A stretch of DNA of 64,000 nucleotides from Xanthobacter oligotrophicus (GTDB lineage: Bacteria; Pseudomonadota; Alphaproteobacteria; Rhizobiales; Xanthobacteraceae). Below, in pieces: positions 28,637 to 37,198 of the stretch. The first letter of the stretch is position 1. Every line of letters begins with the position of its first letter. Location of the stretch: contig NZ_VTTL01000011.1 of the NCBI RefSeq assembly GCF_008364685.1, forward strand, positions 124,001-188,000, written 5' to 3'. Both the position numbers and the translations under genes were made by a program. The notes under the pieces are model-generated. The model worked only from the letters and a program-made list of their open reading frames with translations. It was not told the DNA's origin and did not search any database.

Positions 28637-29954
28637 TGCCGATGCCATCGTCATCGAGGATGACGAGGACGTGAAGCTCGGCTGCCTGCAGGCGCTGGCG
28701 CTGGAGGGCATCAAGGCCATCGGCTACGATAGCGTCGAGGCGGTGCCCAAGCCCCTGTCGCGGGATTTTCGCGGCGTCATCATCTCCGACATCCGGCTGC
28801 CCGGCATGGACGGCATGAGCTTCCTCGCCAAGCTCACCAACCACGATCCCGACCTGCCCGTCATCATGATCACCGGCCATGGCGACGTGGCGACCGCCGT
28901 GCAGGCCATGCGCGACGGCGCCTATGACTTCATCCAGAAGCCGTTCGCCTCCCAGCAGCTGGTGAGCGTGGTTCAGCGGGCGCTGGAGAAGCGCCGGCTC
29001 GCCATGGAGGTGCGCCGGCTGCGCCGCCAGCTCGCCGCCAAGGGCGATCTGGAAAGCCGCATCGTCGGCCATTCCCCCGCCATCGTGGAGTTGCGGGAAC
29101 TGGTGCAGAACGTGGCGGCGGTGCCCACCGACGTGATGATCTTCGGCGAGACCGGCACCGGCAAGGAGCTGATCGCCCGCTGCCTGCATGACCTGTCCGG
29201 CCGGCGCGGGCCGTTCGTGGCGCTCAATTGCGGCGGGCTGCCGGAAACCCTGTTCGAGAGTGAGATCTTCGGCCACGAGGCCGGCTCCTTCTCGGGCGCC
29301 ACCAAGCAGCGTATCGGCAAGATCGAATATGCCAATGGCGGCACGCTGTTCCTCGACGAGATCGAGAGCATGCCTATGGCCATGCAGGTGAAATTCCTGC
29401 GCGTGCTGCAGGAGCGGGTGGTGGAGCGGCTCGGCTCGAACAAGGTCATCCCGGTGGACTTCCGGGTGATCGCCGCCACCAAGGCGGATCTACTGGAGCT
29501 GTCCAAGGAAGGCCATTTCCGGAGCGACCTGCATTTCCGCCTGAACATCGTGACCATCGATTTGCCGGCGCTGCGCAACCGGCGCGAGGACATCCCCCTC
29601 CTGTTCGAATATTTCGTCAACCAGGCCGCGACCCGCCTCAACCGCGACCCGCCGCCCATCCGCGAGCAGGTGGTGCGTGAGCTGATCGCCCACAATTGGC
29701 CGGGCAATGTGCGCGAGCTGCGCAACCAGGCCGAACGTTACGCGCTGGGGCTGAAATCCGCGCCGGGCCAAGAGGCGGCGGACGGGCCGGTGCCGCTGGC
29801 CACCACGGTGGAGAATTTCGAGCGCAGCCTCATCGCCGAGGAGCTGAAGCGCAACGACGGCAACATCTCCCGGACCGCCGAAGCCATGGCCATCGCCAAG
29901 ACCACGCTGTTCGACAAGATTCGCAAATACGATATCCGGGTGAAGGAGGGCTGA
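28629..29954 (+). CDS. DctD-like NtrC family response regulator
   Basis: 441 residues in three domains. The receiver has the phospho-acceptor Asp54 (GVIISDIRLPGMDG) and the KPF lysine. A sigma-54 AAA+ domain has Walker A GETGTGKELIARC and GGTLFLDEIESM as Walker B. The C-terminal Fis-type helix-turn-helix (NDGNISRTAEAMAIAKTTLFDKIRKY) binds enhancers. The sigma-54 contact loop, normally GAFTGA, reads GSFSGA at residues 219-224, a conservative but uncommon change. It is coupled to the kinase gene and ends in a strong terminator. Probable targets are the flavoprotein operon, its own operon and the malic enzyme gene, all with sigma-54 promoters. Confidence 0.93.
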   Translation: MVDADAIVIEDDEDVKLGCLQALALEGIKAIGYDSVEAVPKPLSRDFRGVIISDIRLPGMDGMSFLAKLTNHDPDLPVIMITGHGDVATAVQAMRDGAYDFIQKPFASQQLVSVVQRALEKRRLAMEVRRLRRQLAAKGDLESRIVGHSPAIVELRELVQNVAAVPTDVMIFGETGTGKELIARCLHDLSGRRGPFVALNCGGLPETLFESEIFGHEAGSFSGATKQRIGKIEYANGGTLFLDEIESMPMAMQVKFLRVLQERVVERLGSNKVIPVDFRVIAATKADLLELSKEGHFRSDLHFRLNIVTIDLPALRNRREDIPLLFEYFVNQAATRLNRDPPPIREQVVRELIAHNWPGNVRELRNQAERYALGLKSAPGQEAADGPVPLATTVENFERSLIAEELKRNDGNISRTAEAMAIAKTTLFDKIRKYDIRVKEG

Positions 29955-29991
29955 AGGCATATTCTCTGCCCGGCATCTGATCGCAAAAAAT

Positions 29992-30029
29992 AAAACCGCG
30001 TTACCGTGACCCGGTAACGCGGTTTTTTG
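29992..30029 (+). terminator. rho-independent terminator after the response regulator
   Basis: Perfect 15-bp stem AAAACCGCGTTACCG and its complement with a 5-base loop, followed by TTTTTTGTTT. Confidence 0.92.
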
Positions 30030-30174
30030 TTTGGGCGCGTGCCGATGGCTCCCGGCCTGCGGGCGAAGCCCGACTGCTTGAACGCCGCGTCCACCAAGGC
30101 CTCGCGATGTCCTATCGAATGGATCAAAAAATTAGAAAATATAGATGCTTATGCCAAGGAGGGCAGGGCGTTCC

Positions 30175-30228
30175 AACTCCGTTCGGGCGGCCGAACGGAG
30201 TTTCGGGGCGACGTTCGGAAAACCGGGA
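30175..30228. promoter_or_regulatory. tandem activator dyads upstream of the malic enzyme gene
   Basis: The first dyad has perfect 12-bp arms (AACTCCGTTCGG, 30175-30186, and its complement, 30191-30202) and contains the GTTCGG-N4-CCGAAC core at 30181-30196. The second, GTTCGG-N4-CCGGGA, lies at 30213-30228. Centres are 32 bp apart. The pair ends about 77 bases before the sigma-54 promoter at 30304, the usual place for NtrC-type enhancers. Confidence 0.7.
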
Positions 30229-30303
30229 AGATAGGCCATTTCCGGCATCATCTTGAATCCAAAAAATCTTTATAATTCAATATATTGAAATGATTATCCG
30301 TCC

Positions 30304-30319
30304 TTGGCACGCCGTTTGC
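30304..30319 (+). promoter_or_regulatory. sigma-54 promoter of the malic enzyme gene, with upstream AT-rich palindrome
   Basis: TTGGCACGCCGTTTGC is a full match to the -24/-12 consensus, with 10 bases between GG (30306-30307) and GC (30318-30319). Between the enhancers and the promoter lies AT-rich DNA with the palindrome TTCAATATATTGAA (30276-30289), a plausible bend or IHF region. The start codon is 70 bases downstream. Confidence 0.85.
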
Positions 30320-30388
30320 GAAGTCCTTTGCGTAGGCCAGATGGCGTTTTGCCTTCCGGCTCGACATTGCAAGCAAGGACAATCTAAA

Positions 30389-32041
30389 ATGGCCACCAAT
30401 AACCTCGCGAAGATCGAGAAGGCTCCCAAGAGCAACCTGTCCGGACTGAACCTGTTGCATGATCCGGTCCGCAACAAGGGCACGGCCTACACCCGCGACG
30501 ATCGCCGCCAGCTGGGCCTCGAAGGCCTGCTGCCCCACGCTGTCGAGACCCTCGACCGCCAGGTGGAGCGCGTGCTCGAGCACCTCGACCACGTGAAGGA
30601 CGAACTGGACCAGTACAGCTACCTGATGGACCTGGAAGCCCGCAACGAGACGGTCTTCTACAAGGCTGTCATGTCGGATCCCAAGCGCTTCATCCCGATC
30701 CTCTATGATCCCACTGTGGCGGATGCCTGCGAAGCCTTCGGCAACCTGTATCGCCGCCCGCGCGGCATGTACATCACCCGCCACATGAAGGGCCGCATGG
30801 CCGAAGTGCTGCGCAACTGGCCGCAGAAGGACATCCGCTTCGTGTGCGTCTCCACCGGCGGCCGCATCCTCGGCCTCGGCGACATCGGCGCCAACGGCAT
30901 GGGCATCCCGATCGGCAAGCTGCAGCTTTACACCGCCTGCGCCGCCGTGCCCCCCGACGTGCTGCTGCCGGTCCTGTTCGACATCGGCACCTCCAACGAG
31001 CACCTGCGCGCCGACCCCTTCTATCTTGGCACCCGCGAGGCGCCGGTGTCTGAAGCAGAACTCGACGAGCTGACTGAAGAGTTCGTGCAGGCCGTTGCCG
31101 AAGTCTTCCCCGGCTGCTGCGTCCACTTCGAGGACTGGAAGGGCACCGACGCCATCCGCATGCTGGACCGCTACAAGGACAAGATCCTCTGCTACAACGA
31201 CGACATCCAGGGCACGGCTTCGGTGGCGCTCGCCGGCATCGCTGCGGCCATGAAGCAGACGGGCGGCAAGCTCAAGGACCAGCGCATCCTGTTCCTGGGT
31301 GCGGGTTCCGCGGGCCTCGGCATCTCCAAGCTGATCGCCGCCGAGCTGCAGACCCTGGGCCTCTCAGCTGATGAAGCCCGCCAGCGCGTCCGCCTGTTCG
31401 ACGTGAACGGCCTCGTCGAATCCTCGCGTTCGGACCTGACTGAAACCCAGAAGCTGTGGGCGCAGAACGAGAAGCCCACGAACAACTTCCTGGAGGTGAT
31501 CGAGAACTTCAAGCCCACCATCCTGATCGGCGTCTCCACCAAGCCGCGCGCCTTCACCAAGGAGGTGATCGAGGCCATGAGCCGGCTCAACGACCGTCCG
31601 GTGATCTTCGCCCTGTCCAACCCGACCCACAAGGCCGAGTGCACCGCCGAGCAGGCCTACACCTGGTCGAAGGGCAAGGCGCTGTTCGCCGCCGGCGTCC
31701 AGTTCGATGAAGTGGCTTACGACGGCAAGACCTATCGTCCCGGCCAGGCCAACAACTTCTACATCTACCCGGCCATCGGCCTTGCCACCTACGCCGCCCG
31801 CCCCAAGCTGCTGAACGACGAGTGCTTCATCGTCGCCGCCCATGCCACGGCAGACCAGGTGGGTCCCTCGCTCCAGGCCAAGGGCATGCTGTTCCCGAGC
31901 CAGGAGCACATCCTGGAGGTTGAGGTCACCACCGCGACCCGCGTCGTCGAATACATGTTCGACTCCGGCCTCGCGACCGTCGAGCGCCCGCGCGAGATCC
32001 GCTCCTGGATCGAGAGCCTGCTCTACGCCCCGGCCTACTGA
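30389..32041 (+). CDS. maeA: NAD-dependent malic enzyme
   Basis: 550 residues from the ATG at 30389 (MATNNLAKIEKAPK), preceded by AAGGACAA; upstream in-frame codons fall in the promoter region. It interconverts malate and pyruvate plus CO2 with NAD(H). The length and motifs match the large MaeA/eukaryote-type malic enzymes: RFVCVSTGGRILGLGDIGANGMGIPIGKL, KILCYNDDIQGTASVALAGI (metal-binding acidic residues) and the NAD-binding ILFLGAGSAGLGISKLI. It lacks the phosphotransacetylase-like C-terminal domain of the other common proteobacterial type. Expression is predicted to depend on sigma-54 and the neighbouring DctD-like regulator. Confidence 0.95.
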   Translation: MATNNLAKIEKAPKSNLSGLNLLHDPVRNKGTAYTRDDRRQLGLEGLLPHAVETLDRQVERVLEHLDHVKDELDQYSYLMDLEARNETVFYKAVMSDPKRFIPILYDPTVADACEAFGNLYRRPRGMYITRHMKGRMAEVLRNWPQKDIRFVCVSTGGRILGLGDIGANGMGIPIGKLQLYTACAAVPPDVLLPVLFDIGTSNEHLRADPFYLGTREAPVSEAELDELTEEFVQAVAEVFPGCCVHFEDWKGTDAIRMLDRYKDKILCYNDDIQGTASVALAGIAAAMKQTGGKLKDQRILFLGAGSAGLGISKLIAAELQTLGLSADEARQRVRLFDVNGLVESSRSDLTETQKLWAQNEKPTNNFLEVIENFKPTILIGVSTKPRAFTKEVIEAMSRLNDRPVIFALSNPTHKAECTAEQAYTWSKGKALFAAGVQFDEVAYDGKTYRPGQANNFYIYPAIGLATYAARPKLLNDECFIVAAHATADQVGPSLQAKGMLFPSQEHILEVEVTTATRVVEYMFDSGLATVERPREIRSWIESLLYAPAY

Positions 32042-32080
32042 GACGCGCCCTCTCCTACGGTCGAGACGGGAAGAAAGCCA

Positions 32081-32119
32081 CTCCGCTCAGGTTGTCACAG
32101 CCTGAGCGGGGCGTGCTCC
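32081..32119. repeat. hairpin followed by GGGGCGTGCTCC motif
   Basis: A 9-bp perfect stem CCGCTCAGG / CCTGAGCGG (32083-32091 and 32101-32109) runs directly into GGGGCGTGCTCC (32108-32119). The 12-mer is identical to those at 15822 and 55355. Here it lies between maeA and the carrier gene, so it could be an intercistronic processing or attenuation hairpin, or a dispersed repeat. Confidence 0.5.
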
Positions 32120-32153
32120 GGGCTGCCTTGGCCGGAACATCGGACATGCCATC

Positions 32154-33833
32154 ATGAACTACTTCGTCGGAACGCTCCAAAAGTATCCGGAGATTGCGCT
32201 TTTCCTGACCATCGGCATCGGATTCTGGATCGGGAACCTGAAGCTTGGAAAGTTCAATCTCGGCGTCGTCACCAGCACCTTGCTGGCCGGCCTTCTGGTC
32301 GGGCAGATCGGCATCAAGCTGCCCAGCGTCATGCAGTCCACCTTCTTCGCCATGTTCCTGTTCTCGGTGGGCTACGCGGTGGGGCCGCAGTTCATCCGCG
32401 CGCTGAAGAGCGACGGCCTGCCCCAGGTGGTGTTCGCCATCCTCATCTGTCTTGCCGGCACGGCGACGGCGATCGTGCTGGGCAAGCTGCTCGGCTACAA
32501 CGCCGCGCTCACCGCCGGCCTGCTCTCGGGCGGCTACACCAACTCGACCGTGCTCGGGGTGGCGGCCGACCTCATGAACCAGACCGGCCTGCAGCCTGAC
32601 GAGCTGAAGGCGGCGCTGGCGCTGCTGCCGGTGGCCTATGCGGTGACCTACCCGTTCGGCACCATCGGCTCGGCCTTCATGCTCGCCAACATCGCGCCCA
32701 AGGTGCTCGGCTTCGACCTCGTGAAGGTGTGCCAGGACTATGAGCGCGAGCACGGCGGCAACAAGATCGGCACGACGGCCTATCGCGAGTTCTCGGCCCG
32801 CGCCGTGAAGCTTGCCAACACCGGCCTGGTGGGCAAGACGGTCGAGGACGTGGAGAAGATGTTCCACAACGAAATCTTCGTCCGCCGCATGCGCACCTCT
32901 GCCGAGGGCCCGATCGTCGACTGCAAGCGTGACACGGTGCTGACGGAAGGTGCGATCCTCGCCGTCTCCGGCGGCCTGTCGGCTCTGCTCGCCTACGCCG
33001 ATGAGTTCGGCCCCGAGCTGAAGGACGTGCCGCTGCTCGACTTCTCGACCGAGCTGCTCGACCTCGTGGTCACCAACAAGGCCTATGCGGGCAAGACCCT
33101 GGGCGAGCTGATCCATACCCTGTTCGGGGAGCCCGGGCGCGGCGTGTTCCTCACCAAGTTCACCCGCTCGGATGTGGCCATGGCCATGGGCGAACAGGTG
33201 AAGGTGCAGCGGGGCGATGTGCTCACCATCCTCGGCGCCAAGGCGGACGTGGCCAAGGTCGCCAAGGTGCTGGGCTATGCCGACCGTCCCGTGGAAGGCT
33301 CGGACATGGCGTTCATGGCCTTCGGCATCGTGTTCGGTAGCCTCATCGGGGCCTTCACGATCCGTATCGGCGGCATCCCGCTGTCGCTGGGCACCGCCGT
33401 GGGCGCCATCGTGGCCGGCATCATCTGCGGCTACCTGCGCTCCACCATGCGCACCTTCGGCCACATCCCCGGGCCGGCCATCTGGGTGTTCAACAACGTG
33501 GGTCTCAACGGCTTCATCGCCTGCATCGGCCTCAACGCGGCGCTGGGCTTCGTGGGCGGCATCCAGAACTACGGCCTCACCCTGTTCCTGGCCGGTACCC
33601 TCGTTACCCTGGTTCCGATCATCGTCGGCCTGCTGCTGGGACACTTCGTGTTCAAGTTCCACCCCGGCATCATGCTCGGCGCCGTGGCCGGTGCCCGCTC
33701 CACCACAGCCGCCCTCGGCGCGCTGCAGGAAGCCTCCAAGAGCAACGTCCCGGTGGTGGGCTATGCCACCGGCTATGCGGTCTCCCGGCTGGTGATGGCG
33801 CTTTTGACCATCGTGGTGGTCAACGCCTTCTGA
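32154..33833 (+). CDS. AspT/AAEx family carrier (aspartate:alanine or dicarboxylate exchanger)
   Basis: 559 residues. Two membrane domains of about five helices each flank a central hydrophilic region (about residues 200-380) with two TrkA_C/RCK_C-like modules (LVGKTVEDVEKMF... and AYAGKTLGELIHTLFG...). Conserved segments GGYTNSTVLGVAADLM and GAVAGARSTTAALGALQEASKSNVPVVGYATGYAVSR mark the family. Known members are the aspartate:alanine exchanger AspT and the succinate exporter SucE of corynebacteria. Located 112 bases after maeA and probably co-transcribed with it. Given the neighbouring FrdA-like and malic enzyme genes I favour a dicarboxylate substrate, as inference. Confidence 0.9.
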   Translation: MNYFVGTLQKYPEIALFLTIGIGFWIGNLKLGKFNLGVVTSTLLAGLLVGQIGIKLPSVMQSTFFAMFLFSVGYAVGPQFIRALKSDGLPQVVFAILICLAGTATAIVLGKLLGYNAALTAGLLSGGYTNSTVLGVAADLMNQTGLQPDELKAALALLPVAYAVTYPFGTIGSAFMLANIAPKVLGFDLVKVCQDYEREHGGNKIGTTAYREFSARAVKLANTGLVGKTVEDVEKMFHNEIFVRRMRTSAEGPIVDCKRDTVLTEGAILAVSGGLSALLAYADEFGPELKDVPLLDFSTELLDLVVTNKAYAGKTLGELIHTLFGEPGRGVFLTKFTRSDVAMAMGEQVKVQRGDVLTILGAKADVAKVAKVLGYADRPVEGSDMAFMAFGIVFGSLIGAFTIRIGGIPLSLGTAVGAIVAGIICGYLRSTMRTFGHIPGPAIWVFNNVGLNGFIACIGLNAALGFVGGIQNYGLTLFLAGTLVTLVPIIVGLLLGHFVFKFHPGIMLGAVAGARSTTAALGALQEASKSNVPVVGYATGYAVSRLVMALLTIVVVNAF

Positions 33834-33855
33834 AGGCTGCCCGGGACTGACCCTC

Positions 33856-33886
33856 GATGCCGCCGTCCCTTAGGGAGGGCGGCATC
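33856..33886 (+). terminator. hairpin terminator after the carrier gene
   Basis: Near-perfect 14-bp stem (GATGCCGCCGTCCC with its complement, one mismatch) and a 3-4 base loop, 22 bases after the stop. It lacks a strong T-run. Confidence 0.6.
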
Positions 33887-33934
33887 CGGGCCTTCAAGGA
33901 TTGATCCCTTCTCCAACACGATACGGGGCTCGCC

Positions 33935-34819
33935 ATGGAATTCCGCCCGCTGCGCTCGTTCGTGGAGGTCGTTCGCAAGGGCGGCTTCTCGCAGGCCGCC
34001 AAGGCCGTGTTCACCAGCCAGTCAGCGGTCAGCAAGGCGGTGAAGCAGCTGGAGGCGGAGGTGGGCGTGCCGCTGCTCGACCGAATGGGGCACCGCAGCG
34101 TACTGACCCCGGCGGGCGAGGTGGTCTATCGCCGCGGCGTGAAGCTGCTGGCCGACCGCGCCGACCTGCTCGCCGAGCTGGACGAGATCCGCGGACTGCG
34201 GCGCGGCGTGCTGCGGCTGGGCCTGTTGCCGGCCTGCAGCAGCGCGCTGTTCACGCCGCTCCTCGCGATCTATCGCCAGCGCTTTCCCGACATCGAGGTC
34301 CGCCTCGTCGAGCGCGACAGCGCGCAGCTTGAGGACGACCTTCGGACCGGCGATATCGACATGGCCGGCACCCTGCTTCCGATTTCGTCGGATTTCGAGT
34401 GCGAGCCGCTCAGCCGCGAGCCTCTGGTGGCGGTGCTGCCATCGGGCCATCCGCTGGCGACGCAAGCAACCATCCGGCTCGCCGACCTCAAGGACACGCC
34501 GTTCATCGTGCTGGAGAGCGGCCTTGCGCTGCACCGGATCGTGCTCGACGCCAGCCGCCGCGCCGGCTTTGTGCCGAGCGTCGCGGCGCGCAGCAGCCAG
34601 ATCGACTTCACCATGGAACTGGTGGCAGCGGGGCTGGGCGTCGCCTTCCTGCCGCGCATGATCGCGGCGCAGAGGCATGACGGCGCGGTCTGTCAGGTGG
34701 CGCTTGCCGAGCCGGAGCTGGAATGGAGCATGGCGGTGGCCTGGCGGCGCGGTGCCTACCTGTCCGATGCCGCCAGCGCCTGGCTCGACCTCGTCCGCGA
34801 GCGCCGCGGCAAGGCCTGA
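33935..34819 (+). CDS. LysR family transcriptional regulator
   Basis: 294 residues. The N-terminal winged helix (LRSFVEVVRKGGFSQAAKAVFTSQSAVSKAVKQLEAEVGVPLLDR) is canonical; the periplasmic-binding-like effector domain covers about residues 90-290. It lies alone after the maeA-carrier unit and converges on the transport operon, so its target is not evident from position. LysR regulators usually control a divergent gene, but the upstream neighbour here runs in the same direction. Confidence 0.94.
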   Translation: MEFRPLRSFVEVVRKGGFSQAAKAVFTSQSAVSKAVKQLEAEVGVPLLDRMGHRSVLTPAGEVVYRRGVKLLADRADLLAELDEIRGLRRGVLRLGLLPACSSALFTPLLAIYRQRFPDIEVRLVERDSAQLEDDLRTGDIDMAGTLLPISSDFECEPLSREPLVAVLPSGHPLATQATIRLADLKDTPFIVLESGLALHRIVLDASRRAGFVPSVAARSSQIDFTMELVAAGLGVAFLPRMIAAQRHDGAVCQVALAEPELEWSMAVAWRRGAYLSDAASAWLDLVRERRGKA

Positions 34820-34849
34820 GCCGGGAGGTGCCGGCTTCTCCGGTGGAAC

Positions 34850-34873
34850 CGCCCCCGACCGACGCCGGGGGCG
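34850..34873. terminator. bidirectional hairpin between convergent genes
   Basis: 8-bp stem CGCCCCCG / CGGGGGCG with an 8-base loop, between the LysR gene and the AhpD-like gene, which converge. Confidence 0.6.
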
Positions 34874-34880
34874 CTTGCGT

Positions 34881-35426
34881 TCACAGCGCGGGCGCCGGCT
34901 CGGGCTCGGCGACTTCCACCTGTAGGATATCGTTGAAGCGGTTGAAGGCGCCGCACAGGGCGGTGCGCCAGGTGAGTTCCACGATCTGGGCCTGCGTGAA
35001 ATGGGCCTTGAGCCGGTCGAAGATCTCGTCGCGGGTCCGGCTCCAGTTGGTGGTGACGGCGATGGCGTATTCCACCACCAGCTTGTCCACCGCATCCAGC
35101 TCGGGATGGGTCTCATAGTCGAGCAGGCGTTGCGCGCCCTCGGGTGAAATGCCCTGGATTTCCAGCTTCGGCGTGTGGTGGGCCACGCAATAGGTGCACT
35201 GGTTCAGCAGCGACACGGTGACGATGGCCAGTTCTAGGTAGCGCTTGTTCAGCACCGCCTCGTCGGAGAGCTGGGTGAGCTGGCGCCAGGTGTGCTCGAA
35301 GATGGGCAGCCGGTGCGCCATGACGCCGGCCTGGTCGGCGAAATCGCCATAGCTCGCCATCTTGTCCCAGAGCGGGTGGAGCGTCTCGGGCAGGTCGTTG
35401 CGGCCCTTGAGGGTAATGCGGGACAT
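34881..35426 (-). CDS. carboxymuconolactone decarboxylase (AhpD-like) family protein
   Basis: 181 residues of the all-helical CMD/AhpD fold with the redox motif CTYCVAHH (C-x2-C-x3-H) that in AhpD-type members gives alkylhydroperoxidase activity. A perfect AGGAG ribosome site precedes the ATG at 35426. It follows livM by 12 bases and is probably the last gene of the ABC transporter operon, hinting that the transported compound is metabolised by, or causes oxidative stress handled by, this protein. Confidence 0.88.
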   Translation of the reverse strand: MSRITLKGRNDLPETLHPLWDKMASYGDFADQAGVMAHRLPIFEHTWRQLTQLSDEAVLNKRYLELAIVTVSLLNQCTYCVAHHTPKLEIQGISPEGAQRLLDYETHPELDAVDKLVVEYAIAVTTNWSRTRDEIFDRLKAHFTQAQIVELTWRTALCGAFNRFNDILQVEVAEPEPAPAL

Positions 35427-35438
35427 GTTTTTCTCCTG

Positions 35439-36338
35439 TCAGGACGCGCCGGAGCGCAGCCGATATTCGCGCACGAGGCCGCCCGGCCTGTAGATGAGGA
35501 TGGCGATCAGGCCAATACCCACGAGCATGAGCCGCAGCGATGCGAGCTGCGCGCCGTCGAGGAAGCCGATCACGTCGGAAAGGAAGCGGCTGCCCTCAAG
35601 CAGCAGCACCACGGTGAAGCCGGCGACCAGCACGCCGACATGGCTGCCGCGCCCACCGATGATGACCGCCATGAAGGCATAGGCGGTGAGGGTGGTGCCG
35701 AACTGGGTGGGGTCGATATAGGTGTAGTAGAACGCATGCAGGCTGCCGGCGACGCCGAGCAGGGCGCCGCCGATGGCGAACACCTTGGCCCGCACCACCA
35801 GCACGTTCTTGCCCAGTGCCTCCGCCACGGCCGCGTCATCCCGCGTCGCCCGCACCAGCCGGCCGAAGGGGGCGCGGGTGATCCGTCGCAGCAGCACGAA
35901 GGCGAGGGCGAGCCAGGCATAGGAAAAGGCGAGGAAAACGGCGTCCGACCATGCCGGCGGCACCCATCCGGTGAACGGCCGCACGATGCCCGGCACGCCG
36001 AGAGTGCCGTGGGTCAGCCAGTCCTCGTAGCTGATGAACAGCCGCACGCATTCGGCAAAGCCCAACGTGACGATGGCGAGGTAATCCTCCGACAGGCGCA
36101 CCGAGATGAGGCTTACCGCCGCGCTCACCGCCGCCGTCGCAAGGATGGCCGCCGCCATGGCGGCAAGCGGCGGCACGCCCCGTGTGTCCAGCAGCGCGCA
36201 CACATAGGCGCCCAGCATGTAGAAGCCGAACAGGCCGAAGTTCACAAGCCCGCCGAGGCCCCATTGCAGGTTCAGTGCGAGAGCCGCGATGGTGGCGATG
36301 GCGACCAGCACCAGGGTGGCGACGAGATAGGAGATCAT
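35439..36338 (-). CDS. livM: branched-chain amino acid-type ABC transporter permease LivM
   Basis: 299 residues from the ATG at 36338 (MISYLVATLVLVAIATIAALALNLQWGLGGLVNFG), which overlaps the livH stop by 4 bases; the open frame upstream is a shadow of livH. Around eight to nine membrane helices and the family signature SEDYLAIVTLGFAECVRLF, followed by GKNVLVVRAKVFAIGGALLGVAGSL. One of the two permeases of a HAAT-family importer. Confidence 0.92.
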   Translation of the reverse strand: MISYLVATLVLVAIATIAALALNLQWGLGGLVNFGLFGFYMLGAYVCALLDTRGVPPLAAMAAAILATAAVSAAVSLISVRLSEDYLAIVTLGFAECVRLFISYEDWLTHGTLGVPGIVRPFTGWVPPAWSDAVFLAFSYAWLALAFVLLRRITRAPFGRLVRATRDDAAVAEALGKNVLVVRAKVFAIGGALLGVAGSLHAFYYTYIDPTQFGTTLTAYAFMAVIIGGRGSHVGVLVAGFTVVLLLEGSRFLSDVIGFLDGAQLASLRLMLVGIGLIAILIYRPGGLVREYRLRSGAS

Positions 36339-37198
36339 CTGGCCGCTCCCTGCGCGCCGAAGAGGCCGCCGGGGCGCACCAGCAGCAATATCGCCATCAC
36401 AGCGAAGGCCACCATGGTGCGGTAGTGCGGGGCAAGCACCAGGGTCGCCAGTTCCTCGGTGATGCCGAGCAGGACGGCCCCGGCCACCGCTGCCATGGGA
36501 TTGCCGATGCCGCCAAGGATGGCGGCGGTGAAGACCGGCAGGATGTAGTTCCAGCCCATCTGCGGGTCCACATTGCCGTCGAGGCCGATGAGCACGCCGG
36601 CGAGCGTCGCCAGCGCCGAGGAGATCACCCACACCGCCGTCACCACCCGCTGCCGCGAGATGCCGCGCACGGCGGCAAGGTCGGCATTGTCCGCCACCGC
36701 GCGCATGGCCCGCCCAAGCCGGGTGAAGCGGAACACAATCCACACCAGGGCCAGCGCGAGGAGCACGGCGGCGATGGTGGTGATCTGCTCGTGATTGATG
36801 CGCAGGCCGAGGATGCGGATGGGTCGCGCCACCTCCACCACGAAGCCGCGCGTGGAGCTGCCGGCGATGAAGCGCACCGCATTTTCCAGCACCAGTCCCA
36901 CGCCGATGGAGGCGACCAGCAGGGTCACGCCGCCGCGCCCCTTCAGCGGCTCGTAGACGGCGCGGTCGATGGCGAGCGCCAGCCCCGCGCTCGCTGCCAT
37001 GCCGGCGAGGGCGGCAAGGGGCAGGGGCCAGCCGAGGCCGAAGTTGAAGGCGTAGACGAGATAGGCGCCCGCCGTCAGCGTCGAGCCGATGGCGTAGTTG
37101 GCGAAGCGCAGCACGCTGAAGACCAGGGCGAGGGAGAGCGCCGGCAGGGCGATCAGAAGGCCGGTAACGAGGCCGTTGAAGATGAGCTGAGCCATCAT
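36335..37198 (-). CDS. livH: branched-chain amino acid-type ABC transporter permease LivH
   Basis: 287 residues with about eight membrane helices; typical segments are LPALSLALVFSVLRFANYAIGS near the N-terminus, GRAMRAVADNADLAAVRGI (cytoplasmic coupling loop) and AAILGGIGNPMAAVAGAVLLG. It overlaps livF and livM by 4 bases each. Confidence 0.92.
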   Translation of the reverse strand: MMAQLIFNGLVTGLLIALPALSLALVFSVLRFANYAIGSTLTAGAYLVYAFNFGLGWPLPLAALAGMAASAGLALAIDRAVYEPLKGRGGVTLLVASIGVGLVLENAVRFIAGSSTRGFVVEVARPIRILGLRINHEQITTIAAVLLALALVWIVFRFTRLGRAMRAVADNADLAAVRGISRQRVVTAVWVISSALATLAGVLIGLDGNVDPQMGWNYILPVFTAAILGGIGNPMAAVAGAVLLGITEELATLVLAPHYRTMVAFAVMAILLLVRPGGLFGAQGAAR

